From contig DATEHQ010000085.1 in assembly GCA_035279525.1 (NCBI GenBank), positions 1 through 28,776 on the forward strand: 28,776 nt of DNA. Reading direction: 5' to 3'. The stretch is from DATEHQ01 sp035279525 (GTDB lineage: Bacteria > Chloroflexota > Dormibacteria > Dormibacterales > Dormibacteraceae). Under the pieces are notes generated by a model that worked only from the letters and a program-made list of their open reading frames with translations, ran no database searches and was not told where the DNA came from. Each line of letters begins with the position of its first letter. The stretch's first letter is position 1. The translations under genes were made by a program, and so were the position numbers. Below, one piece after another: positions 9,416 through 16,216 of the stretch.

Positions 9416-10067
9416 CGAGGACGACAGCGAGCGCGACGATGGCGGCCGTCTCGGCGCGCATGTTGCGCGGACCGAGCGTCGCCTTCGCACCCCCGAACTG
9501 GAGCTCCCTCTCCGACCATCCCCCCTCCGGGCCGACAAAGAGCGTCATGTCCCGCGGCGGGATTTCACTGAGCCGCGTCGGGGCCTCTCGCACCAGCCAC
9601 ACCGCGTGCTCCGCGCCGGCGTATGCCGTGGCGGGGGTCGCTGCATGGACGACGCTGGGCACGTGGAGCCGCCCGGCCAGCATGGCCGACTCACGGCAGA
9701 TCGCGTTCGCGCGCTCGCGCTTGAATCCGCGGCCCACGCTGCGCTCCGCCTGAAAGATCGTGAACGCGTGGGCGCCCGCCTCCGTGCACCGCGAAAGCAC
9801 GAGGTCGAGCGCGGGGGCGGGCAGGTTGGCGATCGCGATCGTGACCTTGACGTTCGGCTCGGGATGATGCGGGCGTTCGGCGGTGACCGTCCCTACGACA
9901 GATTCCGGCGTCACGACGTCGAGGCGGACGGTGAGCATGAATCCCGCCGGGTCGACGACCTCGATCTCCTGCCCCGGGCGAGCCCTCAACGATCGCGCCA
10001 GGTGGTGGGCGTCGGCTCCTTCGACGAACGCTCGATCGCCCTCGCGCCGCGCGAAGAATGCCGGCAT
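9405..10067 (-). CDS. rsmE: 16S rRNA (uracil1498-N3)-methyltransferase RsmE
   Basis: RsmE methylates N3 of U1498 in 16S rRNA at the decoding centre, using SAM. The 220-residue sequence has the N-terminal PUA-like domain (HHLARSLRARPGQEIEVVD). The C-terminal SPOUT knot shows the family signature FVGPEGGWSERE near 176-187 and LGPRNMRAETAAI close to the C-terminus. It is slightly shorter than the common 230-250 residues. The ATG overlaps the stop of the upstream uracil-DNA glycosylase-like gene by one base (TGATG). The gene therefore belongs to a pncB-udg-rsmE transcription unit. Confidence 0.94.
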   Translation of the reverse strand: MPAFFARREGDRAFVEGADAHHLARSLRARPGQEIEVVDPAGFMLTVRLDVVTPESVVGTVTAERPHHPEPNVKVTIAIANLPAPALDLVLSRCTEAGAHAFTIFQAERSVGRGFKRERANAICRESAMLAGRLHVPSVVHAATPATAYAGAEHAVWLVREAPTRLSEIPPRDMTLFVGPEGGWSERELQFGGAKATLGPRNMRAETAAIVALAVVLANA

Positions 10068-10666
10068 CAGACGAGTCTCGACCGCAGGCTGGAGATGATC
10101 TCCAGAGCCGCCACCAGGCGCGCGCGGTTGGCCTGAAGGTTCAGCCAGCGGCTCTGGCCGGAGGGATGCGGCAGGGGCACGATGACGGGCCGCTGGCCGA
10201 AGCTTTTCCCGACGCGCTCCTCCAGCGAGCCGGGACCGAGAAAGCGAGTCACGGCCATCTGGCCGACCGGGATGATCGCCATCGGCCTCACCAGGCGCAG
10301 CTCCTCGTCGAGCCAGTGGGCGCAGTTGGCCACCGCCGCGGGCGGCGGGCGCAGGTCGCCGTTGCCCTTGCGGTTGCGTCCCGGAAAGCAGCGCATCAGC
10401 GAGGCGATGTAGGTCAGGCGGCGGAACTCTTCAGGGCTCGCGAAGCCCGCCCGGAGCATCCAGCGGTCGAGCTCCTTGCCCGCCCGCCCGGAAAACGGGC
10501 GGCGCGACTCGCGCTCGACCGGCCCGGGCGCCTGTCCGACGAGCATCAGCTTCGCCCCCCAGCCACCGGAGAAGGTGGGATTCGCTTCGGGGATGATGCC
10601 GGCGTCGACGCAGACGTGGCACGCGCGGCAGGCGACCTGGAGCGCGAGAAGCTCAGCCTGGCTCAG
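10067..10666 (-). CDS. Uracil-DNA glycosylase family protein (family 4-like Fe-S type)
   Basis: Family 4-like glycosylases excise uracil from DNA and hold a 4Fe-4S cluster. Counting from the CTG at 10666, cysteines lie at 13, 16, 19, 93 and 115, matching the split Cys pattern of the cluster. The active-site loop reads GQAPGPVERESRRPFSGRAG (44-63) and the second motif reads PHPSGQSRW near 166-174. Classic family 4 enzymes have GEAPG and HPAA, so this is a variant subgroup. No ATG, GTG or TTG lies in frame between the pncB stop and the first conserved cysteines. The best candidate is CTG at 10666, overlapping the pncB TGA (CTGA). An ATG well upstream, inside pncB, would add about 50 unrelated residues. 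The start is therefore uncertain but the coding region is not. Confidence 0.82.
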   Translation of the reverse strand: MSQAELLALQVACRACHVCVDAGIIPEANPTFSGGWGAKLMLVGQAPGPVERESRRPFSGRAGKELDRWMLRAGFASPEEFRRLTYIASLMRCFPGRNRKGNGDLRPPPAAVANCAHWLDEELRLVRPMAIIPVGQMAVTRFLGPGSLEERVGKSFGQRPVIVPLPHPSGQSRWLNLQANRARLVAALEIISSLRSRLV

Positions 10667-11673
10667 ATCACTCGCGCCAGCCGCGAATTTGGTGCGGCGC
10701 CGGGGATGCGGCCTCGCTTGGTCATCGGTTTGCCGCCGATCTCCTTGATGTCCGCGGTGAAGGCGATGGGCGGCGCTGCGCTGATCGCCATCCCGACGCC
10801 GTAGGAGTGGATGGGACATTTCGCGGCCTCGAACTCGCGGATGCGCGCCGCATCGAGTCCGCCCGAGATGAAGATCCCGACATGCTCGAAGCCGGCCGCG
10901 TCGAGGCGGGCGCGCACTTCCTTGACCAGGTCCACGGTCACGCCGCCGCGTTCGCCCGGCGTGTCGAGCCTCACCCCGCGCAGGCGCTTGCCCAGCGCCT
11001 CGGCGACGCGGAGTGACTCTTCGGCCTCGTCCTTGAAGGTGTCGACGAGCACTATGCGCAGGACGTCGTCGGGCATGTGCTCGTCGAAGGCGAGCGCGGC
11101 CTTCACGGTGTCGCCGAAGAGAAGGATCATCGCGTGCGGCATGGTCCCCGAAGCGCCCTGCAGCCCGGCCAGCTGAGCGCCGAGCGGCGTGGCGCAGCCG
11201 GCGCATCCACCGACGACCGCGGCGTACTCCATCGTCGGACCGATCAGCGGGTGGACGTGCCGCGCGCCGAAGCTGATCACCCGCTTGCCGCCCGCGACCT
11301 CGACGATCTCGCGGGCCGCTGTGGCCCAGCCCGAACAGCTCGACAGCATGCCGAGCAGCGCCGTCTCGTAGACGCCGAAGTGCGAGTAGGGCGCGCGGAC
11401 GCGGAGCACCGTCTCCCTGTGTCCCATCGGCTCGCCTTCGGGGACGGCCCAGGCCTCGTCCCCGTCGCGCAGCACAGACGAGAGCAGGCGCACCGCCTCG
11501 GTGACCCCGCACAGCACGCCGGCGCGGCTCGAGAAGAAGTCCATCGTGACCAGGGAGTCGACGTGCGCGCCCGCGAGGGTGGCCCGGGCGCGCTGGAAGT
11601 ACACGTCCGCGGCCGGCCCGCCGAAGTAGGCGATGAGCTCCGGGCTCGGGCTGGTGGCGGTGACCTGCTTCAT
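10663..11673 (-). CDS. pncB: Nicotinate phosphoribosyltransferase
   Basis: This enzyme converts nicotinate, PRPP and ATP to nicotinate mononucleotide in the NAD salvage (Preiss-Handler) pathway. The 336-residue sequence has YFQRARATLAG near the N-terminus. It also has the catalytic-histidine region SFGARHVHPLIG and the GTMPHAMIL segment. The phosphate-binding end FISGGLDAARIREFE is followed by SYGVGMAIS, as in the type II fold of NAPRTases. It is at the short end of the family, resembling short bacterial and archaeal forms rather than the 400-residue E. coli enzyme. The ATG at 11673 lies 9 bases after a TAATTT -10-like hexamer. It is first in the unit with the glycosylase-like gene and rsmE. 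Confidence 0.92.
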   Translation of the reverse strand: MKQVTATSPSPELIAYFGGPAADVYFQRARATLAGAHVDSLVTMDFFSSRAGVLCGVTEAVRLLSSVLRDGDEAWAVPEGEPMGHRETVLRVRAPYSHFGVYETALLGMLSSCSGWATAAREIVEVAGGKRVISFGARHVHPLIGPTMEYAAVVGGCAGCATPLGAQLAGLQGASGTMPHAMILLFGDTVKAALAFDEHMPDDVLRIVLVDTFKDEAEESLRVAEALGKRLRGVRLDTPGERGGVTVDLVKEVRARLDAAGFEHVGIFISGGLDAARIREFEAAKCPIHSYGVGMAISAAPPIAFTADIKEIGGKPMTKRGRIPGAAPNSRLARVI

Positions 11674-11688
11674 GGCGCCATGAAATTA
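11674..11688 (-). promoter_or_regulatory. -10 box TAATTT adjacent to the pncB start
   Basis: TAATTT (11688-11683, minus strand) is followed by 9 bases and the pncB ATG. There is no Shine-Dalgarno match, so the 5' untranslated region would be only a couple of bases long. Confidence 0.45.
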
Positions 11689-11695
11689 ACAGGCA

Positions 11696-11719
11696 GGGTT
11701 GGCAAGGGTTGGGGCGGGG
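11696..11719 (+). other. G-quadruplex-forming motif in the pncB-mrp intergenic region
   Basis: Four G runs on the plus strand (11696-11698, 11706-11708, 11711-11714, 11716-11719) are separated by loops of 7, 2 and 1 bases and satisfy the usual G3+N1-7 rule. The motif lies about 8 bp upstream of the pncB -10 hexamer, where the -35 would be. The rest of the 184-base gap (to 11857) is also G-rich, with further runs at about 11757-11801, and holds no gene I can support. Confidence 0.45.
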
Positions 11720-11843
11720 CGTAAGTTCGACCCGGTTGGCGCGAAGGCTTGGGGGGAGGGCAAGCCACCTCGGGAGAGGGAGGGCCCGCGAAGCGGTGCG
11801 CCAGGCCCGGCCGCGGCGACCCGGGTCGCTCGACCGACACCGG

Positions 11844-11857
11844 TAACATCGCTGGCG
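11844..11857 (+). promoter_or_regulatory. -10 box TAACAT adjacent to the mrp start
   Basis: TAACAT (11844-11849) precedes the mrp ATG by 8 bases with no Shine-Dalgarno site. This is consistent with a leaderless mRNA and supports the ATG at 11858 as the start rather than any codon in the G-rich upstream stretch. Confidence 0.5.
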
Positions 11858-12937
11858 ATGAGCGCCCCATCCTCCGAGCAGGTCCTCCAGGTGCTCGGCC
11901 GCATACAGGACCCCGACCTCGGCCGCGACGTGGTCAGCCTCGGCATGATCAAGGAGTTGGAGGTCACTCCGCAGGGCAAGGTGAGCTTCACCTTCGAGCT
12001 CACCACCCCGGCGTGTCCGGTGCGCGACCGTTTCAAGTCACAGGCGCAGGAGCTCCTCGCGGACGTGCCGGGCGTCACGTCGGTGGACGTCCGCATGACA
12101 GCCAACGTGCGACCCGCGTTCCTGCGCCCGAAGCCGTCCGAGATCCTGCCCGGAGTGAAGCAGACCATCGCCGTCGCGTCGGGCAAGGGTGGAGTCGGCA
12201 AGTCGACCGTCGCGGTCAACCTCGCGGCCGCGCTGCGCCTCTCGGGAGCCGACGTCGGCCTCCTCGACGCGGACATCTACGGTCCGTCGGTGCCGACCAT
12301 GACCGGCTCGCGCGTGGTGCCGATGCAGGTCAACGGACGCATCCAGCCGATCGACGCGCACGGGATCAAGCTGATGTCATTCGGCCACCTTTCCGACCCG
12401 AACGAACCCGTCATCTATCGCGGTCCGATGGTGGGCAAGGCGATCGAAGCGATGATGGTGCAGGTCGACTGGGGCCGGCTCGACTACCTCGTGATCGACC
12501 TGCCCCCCGGCACGGGCGACGCATCGCTGACCCTCGCGCAGGCTGTGCCGCTCACCGGTGTGGCCATCGTCTGCACCCCGCAGGACGTGGCCACCGACAT
12601 CGCGGTGAAGGCGCTTCAGATGTTTCGCAAGCTCAACGTGACTCCGCTCGGACTGATCGAGAACATGAGCTGGTACGTCTGCCCCAGCTGCGGCCACCGG
12701 CACGAGATCTTCAGCCACGGCGGAGCCGAGTCCGCGGCGAAACGGCTCGGCGTGCCTTTTCTGGGTGCGGTTCCGCTCGAAGAGAAAATCCGTGAGGACG
12801 CGGACGCGGGCACTCCCATCGTCGTGTCGCGCCCGGAGTCCGAGGGTGCGAAAGCGTTCATGCACATCGCGTCGCAGGTGGCCGCGCGAACGTCGATCCA
12901 GTCGTTCCGGCAGCTGCCCGTGATCAACGTCCACTGA
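11858..12937 (+). CDS. apbC: Mrp/ApbC-family Fe-S cluster carrier ATPase
   Basis: This 359-residue P-loop ATPase binds and transfers 4Fe-4S clusters to apoproteins. The N-terminal MIP18 (DUF59) domain (about 1-85) has the phrase IQDPDLGRDVVSLGMIK. The deviant Walker A, GKGGVGKST, is at about 109-117. The CxxC that bridges a cluster across the dimer is C275/C278 in YVCPSCGHRHEIF. DADIYGPSVPTM, PPGTGDASLT and TPQDVATDIAVKA are family hallmarks. The ATG at 11858 gives the normal length; an open frame upstream to 11699 is compositionally unlike protein. A DUF971 gene follows in the same frame after two stop codons. This echoes the HCF101 arrangement, in which MIP18, ATPase and DUF971 are one chain. 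Confidence 0.94.
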   Translation: MSAPSSEQVLQVLGRIQDPDLGRDVVSLGMIKELEVTPQGKVSFTFELTTPACPVRDRFKSQAQELLADVPGVTSVDVRMTANVRPAFLRPKPSEILPGVKQTIAVASGKGGVGKSTVAVNLAAALRLSGADVGLLDADIYGPSVPTMTGSRVVPMQVNGRIQPIDAHGIKLMSFGHLSDPNEPVIYRGPMVGKAIEAMMVQVDWGRLDYLVIDLPPGTGDASLTLAQAVPLTGVAIVCTPQDVATDIAVKALQMFRKLNVTPLGLIENMSWYVCPSCGHRHEIFSHGGAESAAKRLGVPFLGAVPLEEKIREDADAGTPIVVSRPESEGAKAFMHIASQVAARTSIQSFRQLPVINVH

Positions 12938-12955
12938 GTGGGCGGCCGCTAGACC

Positions 12956-13267
12956 CTGCAAGACCCGGATCCGTTTCCCACCGACGTCGACGTCGACCGC
13001 CTCAACCAGGTGATGGCGATCACGTGGGAGGGCGGCCGGCGGACGCGATACACGGGCGAGCAGCTGCGCTGGGCCTGCCCGTGCGCCGAATGTCGCGGTG
13101 AGGCCGGCACTCCGGGACGGCTGGCTCGGGTGACGAGCCTCAACCCCGACGAGCTGCGAATCGCCGATGTGACACTGGTGGGCCAGTACGCGCTGCAGAT
13201 CGCTTTCGAGAGCGGCCACGCGACGGGGATCTACACGTTTTCATTGCTCCGCCAACTCGCCGAGTGA
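12956..13267 (+). CDS. DUF971 domain protein (probable Fe-S accessory)
   Basis: The translation PTDVDVDRLNQVMAITWE, then LRWACPCAECRGE, is characteristic of DUF971. This small domain is found alone or at the C-terminus of HCF101-type Mrp proteins. The conserved part begins before any canonical start. GTG 13010 or ATG 13013 would remove the first strand, and an in-frame TAG sits at 12950, so the likely start is the CTG at 12956 (103 residues) or another non-AUG codon nearby. The three cysteines (CPCAEC) could bind metal. It follows mrp by about 18 bases in the same frame and is probably on the same transcript. A role with Mrp in cluster transfer is inferred from the known fusions. Confidence 0.72.
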   Translation: MQDPDPFPTDVDVDRLNQVMAITWEGGRRTRYTGEQLRWACPCAECRGEAGTPGRLARVTSLNPDELRIADVTLVGQYALQIAFESGHATGIYTFSLLRQLAE

Positions 13268-13287
13268 GGCGGCGCGCCGCGGGAAAC

Positions 13288-13297
13288 ATGGCATAAT
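13288..13297 (+). promoter_or_regulatory. Extended -10 TGGCATAAT before the DUF3048 gene
   Basis: TGG followed by CATAAT (13292-13297) matches an extended -10 (TGnTATAAT) with one mismatch. The TTG start of the next gene lies 12 bases further on. No -35 is evident, and the leader would be about 5-6 bases. Confidence 0.4.
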
Positions 13298-13309
13298 CCC
13301 CCCGGCCCG

Positions 13310-14908
13310 TTGTCGCTCTCAACGTCTCTCCCCAGAATCGAGCCCTCGACTCAGCCGGCCCCGCCGATCGGACGCATCAAACGGCGGCGTCGACGCACCG
13401 GCCGCAGAGTTCTGCTCGCGGTCGGCCTCGCGCTGGTCCTGACCGTAGGCGGCATCGGCGGATACATCGCCTACGAGAACACCCTCCCGACGACGTTCGC
13501 CACGAACTTCAGGGACGGCCAGAAGGACGTGCCGACCGACAGCCGCGTCCTGATCTCGTTCACCAGGCCGGTCTTGCCATCGACGGTGCAGGCGGCGTTT
13601 TCGATCAGCCCCGCCACCGACGGCGCCATCACCGCGATCTCGGACAACACGCAGTACGCGTGGACTCCGGCGAAGCCACTCGCCGAGCTGACCACCTACA
13701 CGGCGACGCTGAAGGCGATCCTCGACGTGGGCCATCACCGGGTGCAGGGCACGACGTGGAGCTTCACCACGATCATCGTGCCCCACGTCTCCTCTGTCAC
13801 CGGCGCGGGCGGTGTCGCGCTCAACAACGGCGATGAGGTGGACCCGGGAACAGTTCTCACGCTGAACTTCAACGACGCGATGAACCCAGCCACTGTCGCG
13901 ATTCTCATCGGCACAAAGCCCGCGACGTTGAAGTGGGCCGCGGACGACCGGAGCGCGACCCTTTCGACCGTGGGCGTGCCCACCGGCCCGCTGGCGCTGC
14001 AGATGGCGGCGGGTGGGCGCGACCAGACAGGCCACGCGGTGCCGCTGGCGTTCAGCCTCCACAGCGGCATCTACTACCACGACCACGAGCACACCACGCC
14101 GCTCAAGTACCCGGCCCTGATCCAGGTCCCGAACGACCAGAACGCCGTCGATCAGAACGGCCTGCAGGCGGCGAACATCGTCTTCGAGTACCTGGCGGAA
14201 GGCGGGATCACGCGTCTCACCGCGATCTTCCAGAACGTGCCCGACCTGATCGGGCCGATGCGCTCCGCCCGGTTCATCTCGCTCAAGCTCGGTCGCCACT
14301 ACAAGGGGCTCCTGTTCCAATCGGGTGAGTCGGCGGCCACCGCGGCTCGGGACCGGCAAGACCCGACACCGCAATTCTTCGACGTCAATGGGTATCAGTT
14401 CCGCACCCCCGCACGAATCGCGCCCGACAACCTGATGATCCACGGCGCCTCGGTGAGAGCCGCGGAGGTCAACTACTTCGGGGGGATCTCCGCATACACG
14501 CTGCCGACCGCTCGACCCGTGATGCCACCGGCCACGTCAGGCGCATCGTCCGTGACCGTCGACGAGCACTACTCGGTCTACACGTACGACCCGGTGATGG
14601 GCACGTACGGCAAGACCGAGGCGGGACACTTCTACCGGGACGCGACCTCGAAGCAGCCACTCCGCATCGAGATGCTCATCGTCCTGCACACCCAGGAGCA
14701 GCTCCTGAACGTCGGCGACGGGCACGGCGCGCACATCCACGACTACAACATCGACAGCAGCGGTCTGTTCAACGTCTACTACAAGGGCCAGAGCTGGAAG
14801 GGAACCTGGAAGTCGGTCAACAGCCACGCTCCGCTCGTGTTCACGCTGAGCGATGGCACCGCGCTGAGCCTCCCGCCCGGGCTGGTCTGGATCGACGTCA
14901 CGCAGTAG
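13310..14908 (+). CDS. Membrane-anchored DUF3048 protein with Big_5 Ig-like domains
   Basis: The 532-residue protein starts at TTG 13310. A basic cytoplasmic N-terminus (GRIKRRRRRTGRR) precedes one transmembrane segment at about 33-55, which acts as an uncleaved signal anchor. Residues about 57-155 and 157-245 are Big_5-like Ig modules (for example FRDGQKDVPTDSRVLISFTRP). The C-terminal half is DUF3048, as in B. subtilis YerB. Key phrases are NGLQAANIVFEYLAEGGITR, IGPMRSARFISLKLG, and HIHDYNIDSSG followed by the beta-rich tail. DUF3048 proteins are extracytoplasmic and poorly characterised; a cell-wall or polymer-binding role has been suggested. The gene is 42 bases downstream of the DUF971 gene. 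Confidence 0.85.
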   Translation: MSLSTSLPRIEPSTQPAPPIGRIKRRRRRTGRRVLLAVGLALVLTVGGIGGYIAYENTLPTTFATNFRDGQKDVPTDSRVLISFTRPVLPSTVQAAFSISPATDGAITAISDNTQYAWTPAKPLAELTTYTATLKAILDVGHHRVQGTTWSFTTIIVPHVSSVTGAGGVALNNGDEVDPGTVLTLNFNDAMNPATVAILIGTKPATLKWAADDRSATLSTVGVPTGPLALQMAAGGRDQTGHAVPLAFSLHSGIYYHDHEHTTPLKYPALIQVPNDQNAVDQNGLQAANIVFEYLAEGGITRLTAIFQNVPDLIGPMRSARFISLKLGRHYKGLLFQSGESAATAARDRQDPTPQFFDVNGYQFRTPARIAPDNLMIHGASVRAAEVNYFGGISAYTLPTARPVMPPATSGASSVTVDEHYSVYTYDPVMGTYGKTEAGHFYRDATSKQPLRIEMLIVLHTQEQLLNVGDGHGAHIHDYNIDSSGLFNVYYKGQSWKGTWKSVNSHAPLVFTLSDGTALSLPPGLVWIDVTQ

Positions 14909-14923
14909 ACCTGGCCGCCGCGC

Positions 14924-15856
14924 CTAGGTCCTGGCCGCGTCCTTCAACTGCGTCACGTACATGGAGGCCGCCACCGCCGCGGTCGTCCCGTCGCCGACGG
15001 CGGTCGCGATCTGCTTGGTCAGCTGTGCGCGCACATCGCCGACCGCCCAGATCCCGTCGATCGACGTCCTCATGTTGCGGTCGGTGACGATGTAGCCCGC
15101 CTCGTCGTGTTCCACGTGCACCTTGAGCAGCTTCGAGTTCGGCACGAAACCGATGAAGATGAACACTCCGCCGACGGCGAGCTCTTTCACCTCTCCGTGC
15201 TGCTCGTACCGAACCGCATGCACCTTGGTGTCGCCGGTGATCTCCTTCACCTTCGCGTCGAAGATGAACTCGATCTTCGGGTTGTTGCGCGCCCGATCGA
15301 CGAGGATCGGCTGCGCGCGCAGCTCGCTGCGCCGGTGGAGGATGTAGACCTTCGACGCGTAGCGCGTCAGGAACTCGCCCTCCTCGACCGCCGCGTCCCC
15401 GCCGCCGACCACCGCGAGCTCCTGGCCCTTGAAGAAGGCGCCGTCGCACACCGCGCAGTAGCTGACACCCCTGCCCCAGTACTCCTTTTCGCCGCCGACT
15501 TCGAGGTAACGCGGCAGGCCGCCCGCGGCCATGATCAGCGCCGGCGCCCGCAGCTCGTCGCCCGACTCGAGCCGCACCACTTTGAGGTTGCCCTCCACGT
15601 CGATCTCGGCCACCGGTTCGAAATCGCGGATCTCCACCCCGAACTTGCGTGCGTGGTCGCCCATCTTCATCGCCAGGTCCGAGCCCAGGACCGACTCGAA
15701 GCCGGGGTAGTCCTCGATCAGCTCGGTGTTCAACAGCTGCCCGCCGAGCGGTCCGCGGTCGATCACCACCGTCTTGAGGTCCATCCGGGCGGTGTAGAGC
15801 GCCGCCGCCAGCCCGGCCGGGCCTCCGCCGACGATGATCACGTCGTAGTCGCTCAT
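14924..15856 (-). CDS. trxB: Thioredoxin-disulfide reductase
   Basis: This 310-residue low-molecular-weight thioredoxin reductase passes electrons from NADPH via FAD to thioredoxin. The FAD-binding GGGPAG lies at about 10-15. The redox-active pair is C134/C137 in CAVCDGAFF. The NADPH site is VVGGGDAAVEE, and the second FAD segment is SIDGIWAVGDVR near the C-terminus. Length and order are standard. It begins 72 bases after the ferredoxin gene on the same strand, so co-transcription is possible but not certain. It converges with the DUF3048 gene across 15 bases. The thioredoxin substrate is not in the window, although the DUF255 protein at 17598 has a thioredoxin-like domain. Confidence 0.96.
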   Translation of the reverse strand: MSDYDVIIVGGGPAGLAAALYTARMDLKTVVIDRGPLGGQLLNTELIEDYPGFESVLGSDLAMKMGDHARKFGVEIRDFEPVAEIDVEGNLKVVRLESGDELRAPALIMAAGGLPRYLEVGGEKEYWGRGVSYCAVCDGAFFKGQELAVVGGGDAAVEEGEFLTRYASKVYILHRRSELRAQPILVDRARNNPKIEFIFDAKVKEITGDTKVHAVRYEQHGEVKELAVGGVFIFIGFVPNSKLLKVHVEHDEAGYIVTDRNMRTSIDGIWAVGDVRAQLTKQIATAVGDGTTAAVAASMYVTQLKDAART

Positions 15857-15928
15857 GGCATCAATAGAAATGCCGTGGAGCGTGGCCGGTATTCCTGCGC
15901 CGCCTCTCGGGCCGGGCGGCCCACACGC

Positions 15929-16216
15929 CTAGCCGTGCTTGTACTGCGCGCCGTATCCGCCGCGCGGCGCGTGGCAGTCGATGTTGTCGAATGGGCACCC
16001 GATCGAGCAGGCTCCGCATTCGATGCAGTTTCCGAAGCTCACCAGGGTCTTGCTCTGCTCTTCATTCCACTCGTAGACCCCCGCCGGGCAGAAGTGGGTG
16101 CAGTACTTGCCGGTGCACTTCGTCGCGCACACTGCCTGATCACTGATCTCGATGTGCGGCTTTCCCGTGTCCTCGTTGTACTTGACCGTGAAGAGCTTGT
16201 CGGAGAGCTTGTTCAC
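15929..16216 (-). CDS. FixX-like ferredoxin (two cysteine clusters)
   Basis: This 95-residue ferredoxin-like protein resembles FixX, the partner of FixC/ETF-ubiquinone oxidoreductase. Cysteines C64, C67, C70 and C74 form CIECGACSIGCP, a classic 4Fe-4S site. C30, C34, C39 and C43 (CATKCTGKYCTHFC) form the upstream half-cluster typical of FixX. DCHAPRGGYG at the end also matches the family. The GTG start overlaps the stop of the M20 peptidase gene (GTGA), implying coupled translation. No fixA, fixB or fixC gene is within 12 kb on either side, so its electron-transfer partner is unknown. Confidence 0.85.
   Translation of the reverse strand: MNKLSDKLFTVKYNEDTGKPHIEISDQAVCATKCTGKYCTHFCPAGVYEWNEEQSKTLVSFGNCIECGACSIGCPFDNIDCHAPRGGYGAQYKHG

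Noticed and set aside
12935..12955. Mrp and DUF971 as one gene broken by sequencing error
   Set aside because: Two separate in-frame stops occur and Mrp ends with a natural-looking C-terminus, so two genes are more likely.
13319..14443. 374-codon minus-strand frame opposite the DUF3048 gene
   Set aside because: Arg/Val/Asp-rich shadow composition; the opposite strand has clear Big_5 and DUF3048 domains.
14909..14945. Possible bidirectional terminator between the DUF3048 gene and trxB
   Set aside because: Only a five-base stem and a direct repeat of CTGGCCGC are present, with no U tract.
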